A DNA stretch of 64,000 nucleotides from Salticus scenicus (taxonomy: Eukaryota; Arthropoda; Arachnida; Araneae; Salticidae). Shown piece after piece: positions 32,149 through 43,964 of the stretch. The position numbers and the translations under genes were made by a program. The stretch's first letter is position 1; every line of letters starts with the position of its first letter. The stretch lies in the NCBI GenBank assembly GCA_963930645.1, contig OZ005648.1:245497436-245561435 (forward strand), read 5' to 3'. The notes under the pieces are model-generated. The model searched no databases. It worked only from the letters and a program-made list of their open reading frames with translations, and was not told the DNA's origin.

Positions 32149-33709
32149 GTGGTGGTCCCGCGAATGTATAAGCAGGCTCAAAAATCTAAACAGTTTGATA
32201 AGTGGCATGAGGCTATGCTTGAAGAATTGAATTGTATGACTGCTAGAGGTGTTTGGCATCTTGTGAAACTTCCTGTGAATAAATCTGTGTTAGGAAACCG
32301 CTGGGTTTATACAGTCAAGCGTGACGAGTCTGGTACCATAGTTAGGTATAAGGCAAGGTTGGTCGCGCAAGGTTTCAACCAGGTCCAGGGAGAATCATAT
32401 GATGAAACATTCTCACCTGTCATAAATTTTTCTGTTGTAAGGTTTTTTTTTTCTTTGCTGGTCTCATACTGCGGGTGGTTTAACGTACAATGTGACGTAA
32501 AATGCGCTTACTTATACGCTCCTCTAAACGAGGAAATTTACATGAATCAACCAACTGGATTTGCTGAAAAAGGGAAAGAGGATTGGGTGTGTAAATTGGA
32601 CAGAGCATTGTACGGGCTGCATCAATCTGGTAGGTTATGGTTTTATGAGTTAAATAAAGTATTGTTGGAACTTGGTTTTAATAAATTTGAAAATTGTAAT
32701 TGTGCATATTCATATTCTGATTTTTCCGTTTTATTGGTTTATGTAGATGACATAGTTATTTTTTCCAGGACTGAATCGCAGGCAAATAACATTTTAGACC
32801 TTTTACAGTCTAAATTTGACTTAAAAATTTTGGGTACCACTCGTAAGCTTTTAGGTGTGGAATTCGAGTACACGGATACTGGGGTTTTGATCCATCAAGG
32901 TCAATATATTGCCGAAGTTAATGAGAGGTTTCAAAACCATCGGATACCTGTCTCTTCCTTGCCTATAGTTAAAGGTGTACAATTTTCTAAGAGTGATTGT
33001 CCAGTTGTTCAGTCTGATGTTGAAGAAGCATCTCATTTACCTTACAGGAATCTTTTAGGCTGTATTTCGTTTTTAGCAAACCGTACAAGACCTGATATTG
33101 CATATGCCACAAATATATTTTCTCAGTTCCAACAAAATCCTGGTTTTAAACATTGGCAAGGCTTACTTAAAACTTTTAGGTTACATTAAATATACCAGTC
33201 ATTATAAACTCTGTCTCAATTGCACAGATATTAAAATAATTTCTTACTCTGACGCCGACTTCGCCGCTAATAGAGACGATTACGTTTCTATGGGGGGTCA
33301 GTTGGTATTGTTGGACCGTGCTGCCGTTTCGTGGCGCACAAATAAACAAAAAGGTGTCACTATATCAACTATGGAATCAGAGTTTATTTCTATGTGTGAT
33401 TGTGTAAGGGAGCAGGATTGGTTTTATAATATTTTATGTGAGTGCTCCAATTTAAAACTTATAAATAATAACTTTGATATACCTACTTTATATGCAGATA
33501 ATCAGGCAGCCATTCGTTTTACTAAATCCAGAATAGAAAACTTCCATACTCGACACGTAAATATAAAATTGTTTTTTATTAGAGACTGGTTTGACGAGGG
33601 AAAGTTTAACCTCGAATATATAAATTCTAAATTAAATCTTGCCGACCCGTTTACCAAGCCTATGACTAAAGGTGATTTATTAAAATTTATAAAATTAATT
33701 TTTCTTTAA
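32143..33709 (+). pseudogene. pol: Copia-2 reverse transcriptase-RNase H, one frameshift
   Basis: Opens in frame after the UGA with no nearby ATG. RT motifs KARLVAQG, QCDVKCAYLYAPL, YGLHQSGRLWF and YVDD are present. Near 33165-33175 one extra A in CTTAAAACTT shifts the frame within the RT-RNase H linker (GLLK/LLGYIK). RNase H continues in the other frame with SDADFAANRDD, STMESEF, ADNQAAIRF and RHVNIKLFF, ending at 33709. Otherwise conserved with Copia-1. Confidence 0.9.
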
Positions 33710-34225
33710 ATACTTAATATAATAATTTTGTTCTAGTTAATTTTTCCAGTAAATTGCTGCATCTTTCTCTTTTTATATATATCTGTTAAAGTTTTTTGAG
33801 GTTTTCCTTACCTTTGCAAATTGTTGTAAATATTGTATATAATGGTATGAATGAATGAAATGCAAGGCGCCTTGTGTATGTGTTATCATATTTTCATATT
33901 TCATATTTATTGCATATTATATACCTGTACATTATCATTGTATATATAACCATTTCTCATACTGTTTTTCATATATGTATTTGATTTGCATTGTGTGGGG
34001 GAAATTATATGAATTGCATGCAATAGTACTTTTTCTTCTTAACCAAATTGTTCTTTCAGAGTATCATTGGTGATACTTTGTTTTTCGTCTTTTTGTAAAG
34101 CCATGCGATACCTCGCATTTTTCTATGATACTATGGACTTAAGATGAATGGATGTGCAGCAAATTCTTGGTAATATTTAAAATGTTGTTTTCTTATATAG
34201 TTTTTGTATTATTTTTAATATTGCA
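33710..34225 (+). other. Copia-2 untranslated region before polypurine tract
   Basis: AT-rich, TATA-type runs, no gene. Confidence 0.7.
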
Positions 34226-34237
34226 GTGGGGGGCATT
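34226..34237 (+). other. Copia-2 polypurine tract
   Basis: GTGGGGGGCATT immediately before the 3' LTR. Confidence 0.8.
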
Positions 34238-35737
34238 TGATATCCATATCAATGTCCTCATATTAAAATTAAGAAACATTTGAATTTACTTATTGTTTTA
34301 TCTTAAAAATATATATTTAAACTTACCTTTATTTATTAAATCCTTTTTGATATTTAAAATTTACTTTGCATCTATTCTTTTCAAACATCGTTACTTTGTT
34401 TACTATATCGGCGTTGCCATTTCTCGTCTGCATAATCTTTCTTGTTTGAGCTGTTGCCACTTCTTGGAAATTGTCATTTTTTATTATGTTTCAATTTTCA
34501 CCACCGGATGTCGTGGCGCGGCGGTCAACGTTGTTATGCAGATCGGTTTGTTTAGATAGAATATAAGGCCGTGATGTTTGGGAGATACTTCGGTTTCAGC
34601 TGAGTTCAGTTCTAGTGTGCTCCTGCTAGCCTTGGCTTGGAGTCCTGGTTTGAATAGCTGCGGGCGGCTGTTCTTTTGGAATAGTTATGTTCTGTACGAT
34701 GAACTCATATTTAAATATTTAGGTAAATCGAATGTTAAATTGTTGCTGTTAAGTTTGATAGTTTTATAATGTTAATATTTGTTTACAATTGTTTAAGTTT
34801 GAGGTTTTTTTTTGATATGCAATAGTTTCTTCAGAAGTTTAAATGATTAGTTTATTTGAGGACTTTTTATGCTAAGTTTATTCTTTGAACTTTAATGATT
34901 TATCGAAATCGTTGGTCATGCGGCGACCACGAATTGACTTTGATCTTCTACTAAAATTAAGCTCAAACCAAGTAATTTACACGTTCTATTCATTGGTCAT
35001 TTGGCGACCATGAAGTGTGGTATAGTTTAGCTGACTTTATTTTTCAATGGCATTCGCTGGTCATTTGGCGACCGCGATCTTCAAGTAATTTACACGCTCT
35101 ATTCATTGGTCATTTGGCGACCATGAAGTGTGGTATAGTTTAGCTGAACTTTATTTTTCAATGGTATTCGCTGGTCATTTGGCGACCGCGATCTTCGGAA
35201 ATTCTTGTGCAGAATTTTAATTTTCAACTAATGATTCATCTGTTTTTCTTCAATATGGTTTCGGTGTTACAGCATATGTGTCTGATCGTTCTTCTGGTAA
35301 AAATGCTTGTACTGGTGTGAAGTGATGTTGTTTGTTCCATCTTCCACATTGGTCATGCGTAGACCATGTAAAAGAACTTGATACCAAAAGACTTCGTTTT
35401 TCTTCCATGTATTATCAAGTAACCCAAATATGTGATTGGAGAGGTAATATGATTTTGAATTGATGTTGAGAATTAATTTTGTTATATTGAATTTGAAAAT
35501 TTTTGTTATATATATATTTATATTAAATTGTTTCCTAATCATTGTTATAATTGTTTTTTTCCTAATCTATTATATTTCCATGAATAAATTAATTTTCGTT
35601 TAAAAAAATATTTTTGTCTTTACTGAGACTGAAACTTTTACATACTAGTCAAATTGAAATTTTCTAAAATAATTCTATTGCAGTTTTTTTTCTGCTTAAT
35701 ATAAGTTTGTTTAAGATAGACCTTAAAATGTCTAACA
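34238..35737 (+). repeat. Copia-2 3' LTR with 113-bp tandem duplication
   Basis: 1500 bp. The duplicated unit (about 34979-35205) adds two hairpin sites compared with the 5' LTR. Confidence 0.95.
34909..35369 (+). promoter_or_regulatory. Hairpin array in Copia-2 3' LTR (6 sites)
   Basis: Sites at 34909-34932, 34989-35014, 35054-35077, 35102-35127, 35168-35191 and 35346-35369. Sites 2 and 3 are repeated as 4 and 5. All keep GGTC/GACC, the bulged T and the paired lower stems. Confidence 0.8.
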
Positions 35738-37143
35738 ATGTATACTCGGGCCGGGTTCGGGCTTAATTTTTTTATGTATACTCGGGCCGGGCCGGGCCTA
35801 AATGAAATTTTTTCCTGGCCGTGTCGGCCCGAATGTTTTTCTGGTTTCATCGTTAATCAACTAAAAAGGAAAATGATAAAGTATTTCTTCAGTCATTTAT
35901 TTCACGTAATTTTACAGGCTGGTATATCACATAAAATTTTATTTTGTTAAAAAATATCTGTAACTTCAATTTAATTGCTTATCAGTCTGTCTGTTCGCGA
36001 TCTGATATTCCGCAAATATTTTTTAGCATGTCTCGAAATTAATATATTTTACTTCAAGTAATATTAAATGGTTTCCTATTCAAAATAGTATTCATGTCAC
36101 TACTAGTTTGCGCACATGTTCAAGCAAGAGAAATTAGATACGTTATTGTGTATAAGGCTTAGTGTGGAGTTTAGGTGGTATGAAGGTTATAAAAATCCTG
36201 CCGCTGTAACTTTTTCTGTAAACTCCTTTTTCTTTTCGCCAGGGCACTGAATGAAAGTAGCAGCATTTTTAGCATGTACAAAAGCCTCTTTTCTATAGAA
36301 TATGGTTGGATCACCATTAAAATTTTGTTTACCGGATCACATGAAAGATTCGTATACATTACGGTATATAAGAGGAAATGGTTGAACGTGCATTTTTAGT
36401 AGAAATAACCATTTTAAATACCGTCCTATATTGTTTGGTGAGTGCTAATATTTTTGATTTGACTTTCTGTCTGTCTTTGTGCCTTTTGTACGTTTGTAAT
36501 AATGAACTTTTGATTATATATAATTATCTTGTAAAATTTCAGCAGATTTGTTAAAGAAGATTCTATTGCTTCGCTATATAAAACCTCTGCAAAATACATA
36601 CTAAAAATCTTTTTCAGAGAAAGGCATGCAATTTTTTTTTTTTTTAATTTTTCATATTTTTAAATCGGACCGGGCCAGGTCGGGCCTAATTTCATAATTT
36701 TTTTTTCCGGTCCGGTACAGTCCGGGCCGTACACTGGCAAAAAATAAATGGGCCGGGCTGGGCCCGGACCTAATTTTTCAATTTCATACCGGGCCGGGTA
36801 AGCAAAGCTTTCGTACGGGCCGGGCCGAGCCCGGGCCTCTAAATTCCGGCCCGTGCAGACCTCTAGTGAAGAGGTTACCAGTGAAAAGTGTCGATACACC
36901 GAATCATGTCACCGCATCACGAATCGCTAATGCATGCCGTATCAAAGCTAGCCCAAGTGAGTTACATCCGCTTTATCTCCTCTCCTTATTCAGGATTGAG
37001 CCGATCGTATCTGCAGAAACGAAAATTTATTCTGCAGAACAGTTTATAAAACATTCTTTGAGTTCCCTTTTTTTTCTCTCTCTCTCTTTCTCTTCTTTTT
37101 TTTTTTTTTTTTTTTTTTTACACAATGTAAAAATTTATTTGAC

Positions 37144-37248
37144 TTAAGTAAAATCTTTCTGCAAGAGCATTTCTGTTTCTGCGACATCGTCGCCGTGTTT
37201 CTGCCACGGGGGCCATCTGCATCGTGAAAATTTACTTCCGTTGGACAT
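37144..37248 (-). CDS. Small open frame, 34 codons, not identified
   Basis: Minus-strand ATG 37248 to TAA 37144; begins MSNGSKFSRCRWPPWQKHG and is less AT-rich than its surroundings. No splice signals chosen, no family recognised. May be chance. Confidence 0.2.
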   Translation of the reverse strand: MSNGSKFSRCRWPPWQKHGDDVAETEMLLQKDFT

Positions 37249-37575
37249 TTTGTGCAACAATACCTCTGAGTTGATAATATTCAGCATTCATAATGAAAAA
37301 AAAATAAATAAATAATTTGTGCTGCGTTAATATGTATACGAAAATGTAGAAGAAAGTTTTGTGATGGACACGACATACTAGTCTGCATAGAAAACCCATG
37401 GATAATGTCTAGCAACCAGAATTATGGAAAGTTTAACGCAAAGAAAACTTTGTAATACAGTTTAACGCAAAGAACAACATCGCACGAAAGCTGAGTTGAA
37501 ATCCAGGACATATCTGATGTAAAGTATCAGGTTAATTCCAGTAAATATAAAAACTATTTAAAAAAAATAAATGAT

Positions 37576-38680
37576 ATCTACAAAAAAGACACTTAAAATG
37601 TACCAAAAAGCCAAGCTCAAAGAAAGAGAATTGATTAAAGTTGTGTCTAAAAAGGGTGTGATATCAAATTCCCAAGCTTACATTCAAATACTTATTTAAT
37701 ATTCCCTTTTAACTAAATTTTCACATGTGAATCATGTGCCTTATGATATGTTGATAGAAATCCTTCTTTCCTGTACTAAATACATCATAGCGTGTTTCTG
37801 AAAAATATTATTATTTTTATTTATGTATGATGGGCTTGGCGGCCATCTTTCAAGTAATGAATAAACATTCACACAATTTGAAAGAACTTTCTTAAAATAT
37901 ATCTCATATAAAATTAATTTTGCTATTCCATTCAGCAGAGACGGAAATATTTCGATAACGTGATTTCTTATAATTATTTAGTATTAAGTGCACTTCCATC
38001 CTATAAATGCCAGGAATAAAGAATATAAAAATTTAAATTAACGTAAAAACATGAGGAGAGGGGGTGGAAGCATAGAAACTTCCACCCCCGTTATATTTAC
38101 CCAATTTCAATTTAGCTTCTTGGAATAAATATCTCGTAAAAATAATATGGTTATTCCACTCAACAGGGGTTGAAATATTCAGATTAAAAAGAAAAAAAAA
38201 TGCATTAAAAATATCGCAAAAGCACACAAGTTGAATCAATTTAAGTTTTAACAGTGTTAAGTTTGGTGCACTCCCATCCTCCCATCCTATAATTATTTCT
38301 CATTGCGCAGCACTAGTGCGATATAAAACTCAATTAACCAACCAATCAACCAACTCATCCTATAATTGATGAGATTTATAGAATTCAAACTAACGTAAAA
38401 CTTTGAAAGATGGCCGCCAAGCCCATCATACATAAATAAAAATAATAATATTTTTCAGAAACACGCTATGATGTATTTAGTACAGGAAAGAAGGATTTCT
38501 ATCAACATATCATAAGGCCCTTGATTCACATGTGAAAATTTAGTTAAAAGGGAATATTAAATAAGTATTTGAATGTAAGCTTGGGAATTTGATATCACAC
38601 CCTTTTTAGACACAACTTTAATCAATTCTCTTTCTTTGAGCTTGGCTTTTTGGTACATTTTAAGTGTCTTTTTTGTAGAT
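37576..38680. repeat. Inverted-repeat element with 278-bp arms
   Basis: 37576-37853 is the reverse complement of 38403-38680 with very few differences (CATGTG versus CAAGGG). The spacer contains two diverged direct copies of a block with ATCTC.TA.AAA, CTATTCCA..CAGC and TCCATCCTATAA (near 37898-38005 and 38130-38295). No transposase; a foldback-like or long-TIR MITE. Target duplication not identified. Confidence 0.7.
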
Positions 38681-39376
38681 CAAAATTAACAGCTTCATTT
38701 TCCGATGGAAAATCAGTTAATCTCAATTGTAGACAACTCCTCCAGTTCCTTATCATCAACATTACTTTGTTTAAGCTAAACTGTTTTTGTTTTTTCTTTG
38801 TCTTTTAAAAATTTAATGTTACGACGTTTCGAGCTATATATGTCAGTATCACGATTCTTTACAAAGTAAAAAAGATTTCTTTCTGAACTGTGAACAACCT
38901 CATATGTTTACTCTTTAATACTCTTTATGTTTACTCTTTACTCTTTTTGTAAGTTCATTTTCATCTCATACAGTATATACAGATAAGTGTAAAACACTTT
39001 AAAGCAAAAACTAATAACCAGAAGTATTTTTCTTTAAATGTCACCTTATTAGTTTATTATAATGATTTTTCTTTGAAATTCATGACTAAATTTTAGTTAT
39101 TGCTTGTTTATAACTACCCCAGAAAAATCTTGCCTTGGGGTAATTGTAAACATCAATTCCTCAGTAACACAACTTAGTACGAATGTATATCTTATGTTTT
39201 TATTTTAATACTAAATTGTATTATTATAATTTTAATATGAATGTTATATTTCATTCCATTTTATAATTTGCCTTAGTAATTAAGCCTAATCTATTCTATG
39301 TTATAAGTAGGCTTTTTTTCTGTCTACTATTCTATTAATTTTTTTCTAATTCAGAATTTTTTTTTTTTTTTAACAG

Positions 39377-39513
39377 AAATTAAGAAAAAAACTATTAGCT
39401 ACAGCTCTGATGATTTAATCAAAGCAGTGAATGACGTGAAAGGACAATCCTTCTCCACAAAAAAGTATTTTGAAGTGAAAAATTCTTTAGGTGCGTTGAG
39501 CACTTTTGGGTGA
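39377..39513 (+). CDS. Candidate exon with Psq-type helix-turn-helix start
   Basis: A long T tract and AACAG (AG 39375-39376) precede a frame read from 39379: IKKKTISYSSDDLIKAVND, then VKGQSFSTKKYFEVKNSL, stop at 39511-39513. The spacing Y-S..DL-KAV..V..G..S...Y...SL resembles the HTH_Psq domain found in BTB-Psq factors and in pogo/Tigger transposases. The domain looks cut short, right beside the Penelope-2 insertion. It may be a host exon damaged by that insertion or an old Tigger fragment. Confidence 0.4.
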
Positions 39514-39539
39514 ACAAAAATCATGAAACTCGCGTCATC

Positions 39540-39985
39540 GTCAGCGAAGGTTTTCCATTTGAAGTGAAAACTTCTTTAGGCACGTTGTTAGTAATTATTT
39601 CTATGGACTCCCGTTTTAGTGTGTAGTGGTGATTATTGTACAGGGCTATTTTATCAATATTGATGGAGTTTAAATTAATAGGGTTAGTATTGTGGGTGGA
39701 TGAGAAAGCTGTGGAAGATTTACTATATATTAAGTCTGCGCGATGTTCTTTTTTGCGATCGTTTATTCTGCGTTTTGTCATACCTATATAACTTGCTTTT
39801 TTACCATTAGTGTGTTCAAAATTTATTTTATAGATGCCTGCAGTGGATTTGTAGTTGATAATATCTTTTTCATTTCGGATGTGCTGAAAAATATTTTTAT
39901 TTGGTTTGATCGGAATATTTACATTTAGATTTTTGGCTTCGTTTTTTATTTTTATGCTAGCACCGTTACAAAAGGGGATGGATAT
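39540..39985 (-). pseudogene. Inverted endonuclease arm of Penelope-2
   Basis: Minus strand reads SIPFCNGASIKIKNEAK, then GIYKINFEHTNGKKASYIG and RESIEIITNN, i.e. the linker and GIY-YIG domain. It is truncated before the C-terminal tail and lacks the hammerhead motif. Confidence 0.85.
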
Positions 39986-40826
39986 CCCAGAAATTACCCA
40001 CATTATCAATATCAAAATAACCAAAATTTATGGAAACAACAAAGTCAGTGAAACCCTAATTCGCGCCAGCAACCTCCTTCTGAATTTATCATACTTTATG
40101 TTTAACCAAAATATCTACCAGCAAACTCAAGGGGTCCCAATGGGCTCCCCCATTTCAGGCATTATCGCCGAATTAAAATTACGTCATTTTTGAAAAATCT
40201 GCTGAAAATATTATCAACAAATGCAAACTTTGGACCCATTATGTAGACGACGTCTTCTCCATTATCCCAAATTCCATTAATCCGATAACATCTTATTCTA
40301 ACTTAAATACTCTTGATTAGGGGTGCACAACCTTTTTGGCTGGAGGGCCACTCTCGCTGTTCATTGGGAATTGAAGGGCCACAGACGAGATAATATAAAA
40401 AAATTAAACTACACAGATATATTTGCCATACTATATATATGCATACACACACATATACACATGCATATATAAAGAGGTGCACTATCATTATCATGTGCCT
40501 GTGAGCAGAACTTCAGTTTGTATCATATGTAAAGGCTGATATAGGATATCAAAATAAGCAGTTTTAATGTAGGTATGAAAATATCACTTTGAGCTTTTAC
40601 TTACTGATTGTTACATTTTTCAGTTTTTAATCTTCTCATATAGATAAATATATAACAACCACTTGCCAATAGATTATTCCATGATTTTCACAATAAAAAA
40701 TTAAGGAACATGCTGTGGAACATTATTGAGAACTGAATAGAAAACTTAGCTTCCCAAACAGAAATATGTATAAAAATCAACATTTTTATTCCTTTTCCCC
40801 CCTCCAAAATAATAATAATAATAAAA

Positions 40827-42305
40827 TCTATATATATAAAAGAAGACTTCCTGAGTGAGGGGGTGATCTATCAACGCCCAGACCAAACCCCTGGACCTAG
40901 AAGCATGAAATTTTGTGACAATGTTCTTTCCATGACGTAGGCATCCACTAAGAAGCGATTTTACAAAATTCGCCCCCCAAGGGGGGGAGGGCGGGAAAAA
41001 CGTGATTTCACAAAATCCTTCATATCTCAAACAAAAAAAACAGATATCCGTAAAATTTTTGCTTTAAAATATAGCTAACACAAATGTCTAAAAACCAATT
41101 TCTGGAATTTTCAAAATTCGGTCCCCAAGGGGGGCAGGGGGGCAAAACGTGATTTCACATGCGTAAAAACGTGATTTCGCATAATCCTATATATCTCAAA
41201 CAAAAAAATAGATATGCGTGAAATTTTTGCTCTAAAATATAGCTAATGCAAATATCTAAAAACCAATTTCTGGAATTTTAGAAATTCAGCCCCGAGGTGG
41301 GGCAGCAGGGGGGGGGGGGCAAAAAATAAAAAGAGAGTTAGATCGTTCAAAATTGGTATATAGAGGTTTTCGATACCTGCAAATCGATTTCGGATATTTT
41401 CGAATTTATAAAATTATTAGGAGGTGCGGGAAGGGGGGGCTATGGGGCAAAAACAAATAGAAATACAGGTAGGCCGTTCAAAATTGGTACAGTTAGGTTT
41501 TAGATGCCTGCAAGTCGAATGGGGATATTTTCGAAAGTGTAAAGTTATTAGGAGGGCCGGGAAAGGGGGAGGGGAGAGGGGGGCAAAAAAATAAAAATAG
41601 AGATAGATCGTTCAAAACTGGTATATAGATGTTTTCGATACTTACAAATCGATTGCGGATACTTTCGAATTTTTAAAATTATTAGGTGGGGCGGTAAGGG
41701 GGGGGCTATGGTAAAAAACAAATAGAAATACAGTTAGGCCGTTCAAAATCGGTACAGATAGGTTTTAGAGGCCTGCAAGTCGAATGGGGATTTTTTTGAA
41801 AGTATAAAGTTATTAGGAGGGCCGGGAAATGGGGGGCAGAGGGGCAAAAAAAAAGAAAATAGAGTTAGATCATTCAAAATTGGTACATAGAGGTTTCCAA
41901 TACCTACAATTCGATTGCGGATATTTTCGAATTTTTAAAATTATTGGGAGGGCGGGAAGGGGGGGGGAGGGAGTAGAGCGGTAAAAAAATAAAAATAGAG
42001 ATATATCGTTCAAAACTGGTGCATAGAGGTTTTTGATACTTACAAATCGATTGCGGATATTTCAAATTTGTAAAATTATTAGGATAGACAGGAGGGGGGG
42101 GGGGCGAAGTGGGAAAATAATAGAAATAAGAGTTAGAGCATTTTGGGAATTTTTTCCGAAGGCAGTGAGAACCCGGTGCGACATTTTTCCTACTCAGATT
42201 TTGTTTCTCTTTTTTTTCATGTGATAAAAATTAATGCAATTTTGAGAATTCATTATAGTGATTCATTTAAAAATAGGGACCAGCGAAGCGGGCGTTGCCT
42301 GCTAG
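40827..42305 (+). mobile_element. Non-autonomous Helitron (1479 bp)
   Basis: Starts TCTATATATATAAAAG after A40826; ends hairpin GCGGGCGTTGCCTGC plus CTAG, followed by T42306. Filled with tandem modules, no Rep/helicase frame. Confidence 0.88.
41320..42120. repeat. Tandem module array in the Helitron
   Basis: Repeated units of about 130 bp contain (G/C)GTTCAAAA(C/T)TGGTA, AGAGGTTTTCGATAC, AAATCGATTGCGGATA and AAATTATTAGG followed by a G-rich tract. Also present in Helitron-2 (54330-54960). Confidence 0.75.
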
Positions 42306-43029
42306 TAAATAAATAAAATAAAAATAAAAGAAGTTTTTGTAAATGCCAGTTTTTTGAATGCAATAAATAAATACTTTTTCTTTGTCTCTTTTATATATAT
42401 TTTTTTCCTCCAGCTGATGATTAATGCAATCTAAAATGCCCAGTCCTTTGGCGGGCCGCAAATTGATGGCTAGTGGGCCGCATGTGGCCCCCGGGTTGCA
42501 GGTTGTGCACCTCTACTCTTGATAATAATATAAAATTCACTATGGAAAATGAAACTAATCATACTTTAAATTTTCTGGACATTAAAATTATAAAAAACCC
42601 AAATAACTCTTTTGATACCACAATCTACCGAAAATCAACTGCTAATTCAGAAATCATAAATAAAAACTGTAACACCCCCCCCTCTCATATAAATATTCTG
42701 CTCTCCGTTCTTACATTAACTGTGCAATCCTCATATGTTCCAATAAAAAATTACTCAAAGCTGAACTCAACTACATTAAAAAAAATCACCCTTAACACTA
42801 ATTACTCTAAAAATCTCGTTGACAACCTTTATAAAAAATACATTAAGACCTTAAATAGAATTAGCAATGCCCAAAAATCCAAATCCAATTTTACTATTTC
42901 CATCCCCTTTTGTAACGGTGTTAGCATAAAAATAAAAAACGAAGCCAAAAATCTAAACGTAAATACTCCGATCAAACCAAATAAAAATAGTTTTCAGCTT
43001 ATCCGAAATGAAAAAGATATCTAACTACA

Positions 43030-43964
43030 CAGGGTTCATACGCATTTTCAGAAAAAAAATTCCCTGAGTTAGTTCCTAGAATCAATAACTTTTCCATATC
43101 GACAACTAGTGATGTTTATTTTAATCCACTCCCCCACCCTTTCTAAAAAGAAAAAATAAATAAATAAATAGTAGCGAACTAATTGTCTAGAATGTTTTGG
43201 ATCTGAATAACTTATCTTTAATTAATTTTAAAATCCTTTTCAGACAAAATAAAATATTAATCAGAATTGAAAATATGTACATATATAACAAACTCTTGGA
43301 AACTTAATTACCTTACATAAAAATTTACCCTTAAACCAAATGCTGCAAAAAATTTTATTAGCCAATGATTATGAAATGAAATTGTGCTTTGTAAGGGTCA
43401 CTATCTATACTCTCGACCCAAAATGCAAACTGTGGATTTAAGTTTTTACCTGTCCAGTCCAGATTAAACAATGTTTTTTTAACTTATGAAAATAATTACT
43501 TTTTAATTATAATTCAATCCATCTCACAAAAAAATGAAACAAAATGCCTAAATTAATAAAGTAACTAAGCTAAGTACATGCACACTGCATCAGTAAGACT
43601 AAATAACAAACAAAATATTTAAAACTGCTGCCAGATGTTGATTATCGAATGAAAACAAATTAACCATGGAGAAAAATCAAGCTAAAGAATCTCTAAGAGA
43701 GAGGAAAGGTGTGTCTAATTTCACGACTGGATTGTTCATGATGCCCAGTTTTTCATTGGATCAGCATGATGTTAGTAGGCGTGTCTTATCGGATTTCCAT
43801 AATGACGCCACGGAAACGGTCAAGTACCAGCTTTTTCCAGGGTAGATCCCTATTTTTTCAGGTTTTGGTGCTTTTTTTGAAAGTTTCCCTGAGATTTTAT
43901 GACCGATTTTTTTCCCCTGAGTTTTCCCTGATTTTCAGGTTCTCCCTGAGGCGTATGAACCCTG
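43030..43964. mobile_element. MITE with CAGGGTTCATACGC ends
   Basis: Inverted ends CAGGGTTCATACGC (43030-43043) and GCGTATGAACCCTG (43951-43964); 5-bp duplication CTACA at 43025-43029 and 43965-43969. Near both ends the motif TTCCCTGA(G) recurs. No gene. CAGGG ends suggest hAT-like, but a 5-bp duplication is unusual for that superfamily. Confidence 0.85.

Larger units (their letters stand above)
27956..35737 (+). mobile_element. Copia-2: Ty1/copia retrotransposon with frameshifts
   Basis: 7782 bp; LTRs 27956-29342 and 34238-35737; target duplication ATGTA at 27951-27955 and 35738-35742. Same structure as Copia-1: internal initiator-tRNA primer site, gag-PR-IN, UGA, RT-RH, purine tract. Two single-base-type frameshifts break the frames. 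The LTRs are about 99% identical apart from a 113-bp tandem duplication in the 3' LTR. Confidence 0.95.
27854..36859. mobile_element. GC-rich terminal-inverted-repeat element interrupted by Copia-2
   Basis: Ends TCTGCACGGGC (27854-27864) and GCCCGTGCAGA (36849-36859) are inverted. Just inside, both sides carry runs built of CGGGCC, GGGCCGGG and TTCGGGC separated by AATTTTTT tracts (27865-27950, 35745-35835, 36665-36850). Copia-2 is inserted in this array. The right end extends to TAGAGGTCTGCACGGGCC as in hAT-type repeats, the left end does not, and no target duplication was found. The interior 35860-36650 is AT-rich and has no gene. Confidence 0.5.
40318..42515. mobile_element. Non-autonomous hAT element with 8-bp duplication
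   Basis: Ends TAGGGGTGCACAACC and GGTTGTGCACCTCTA; duplication CTCTTGAT at 40310-40317 and 42516-42523. Subterminal GGGCCAC and GTGGCCC blocks. Contains Helitron 40827-42305. No transposase. Confidence 0.9.
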
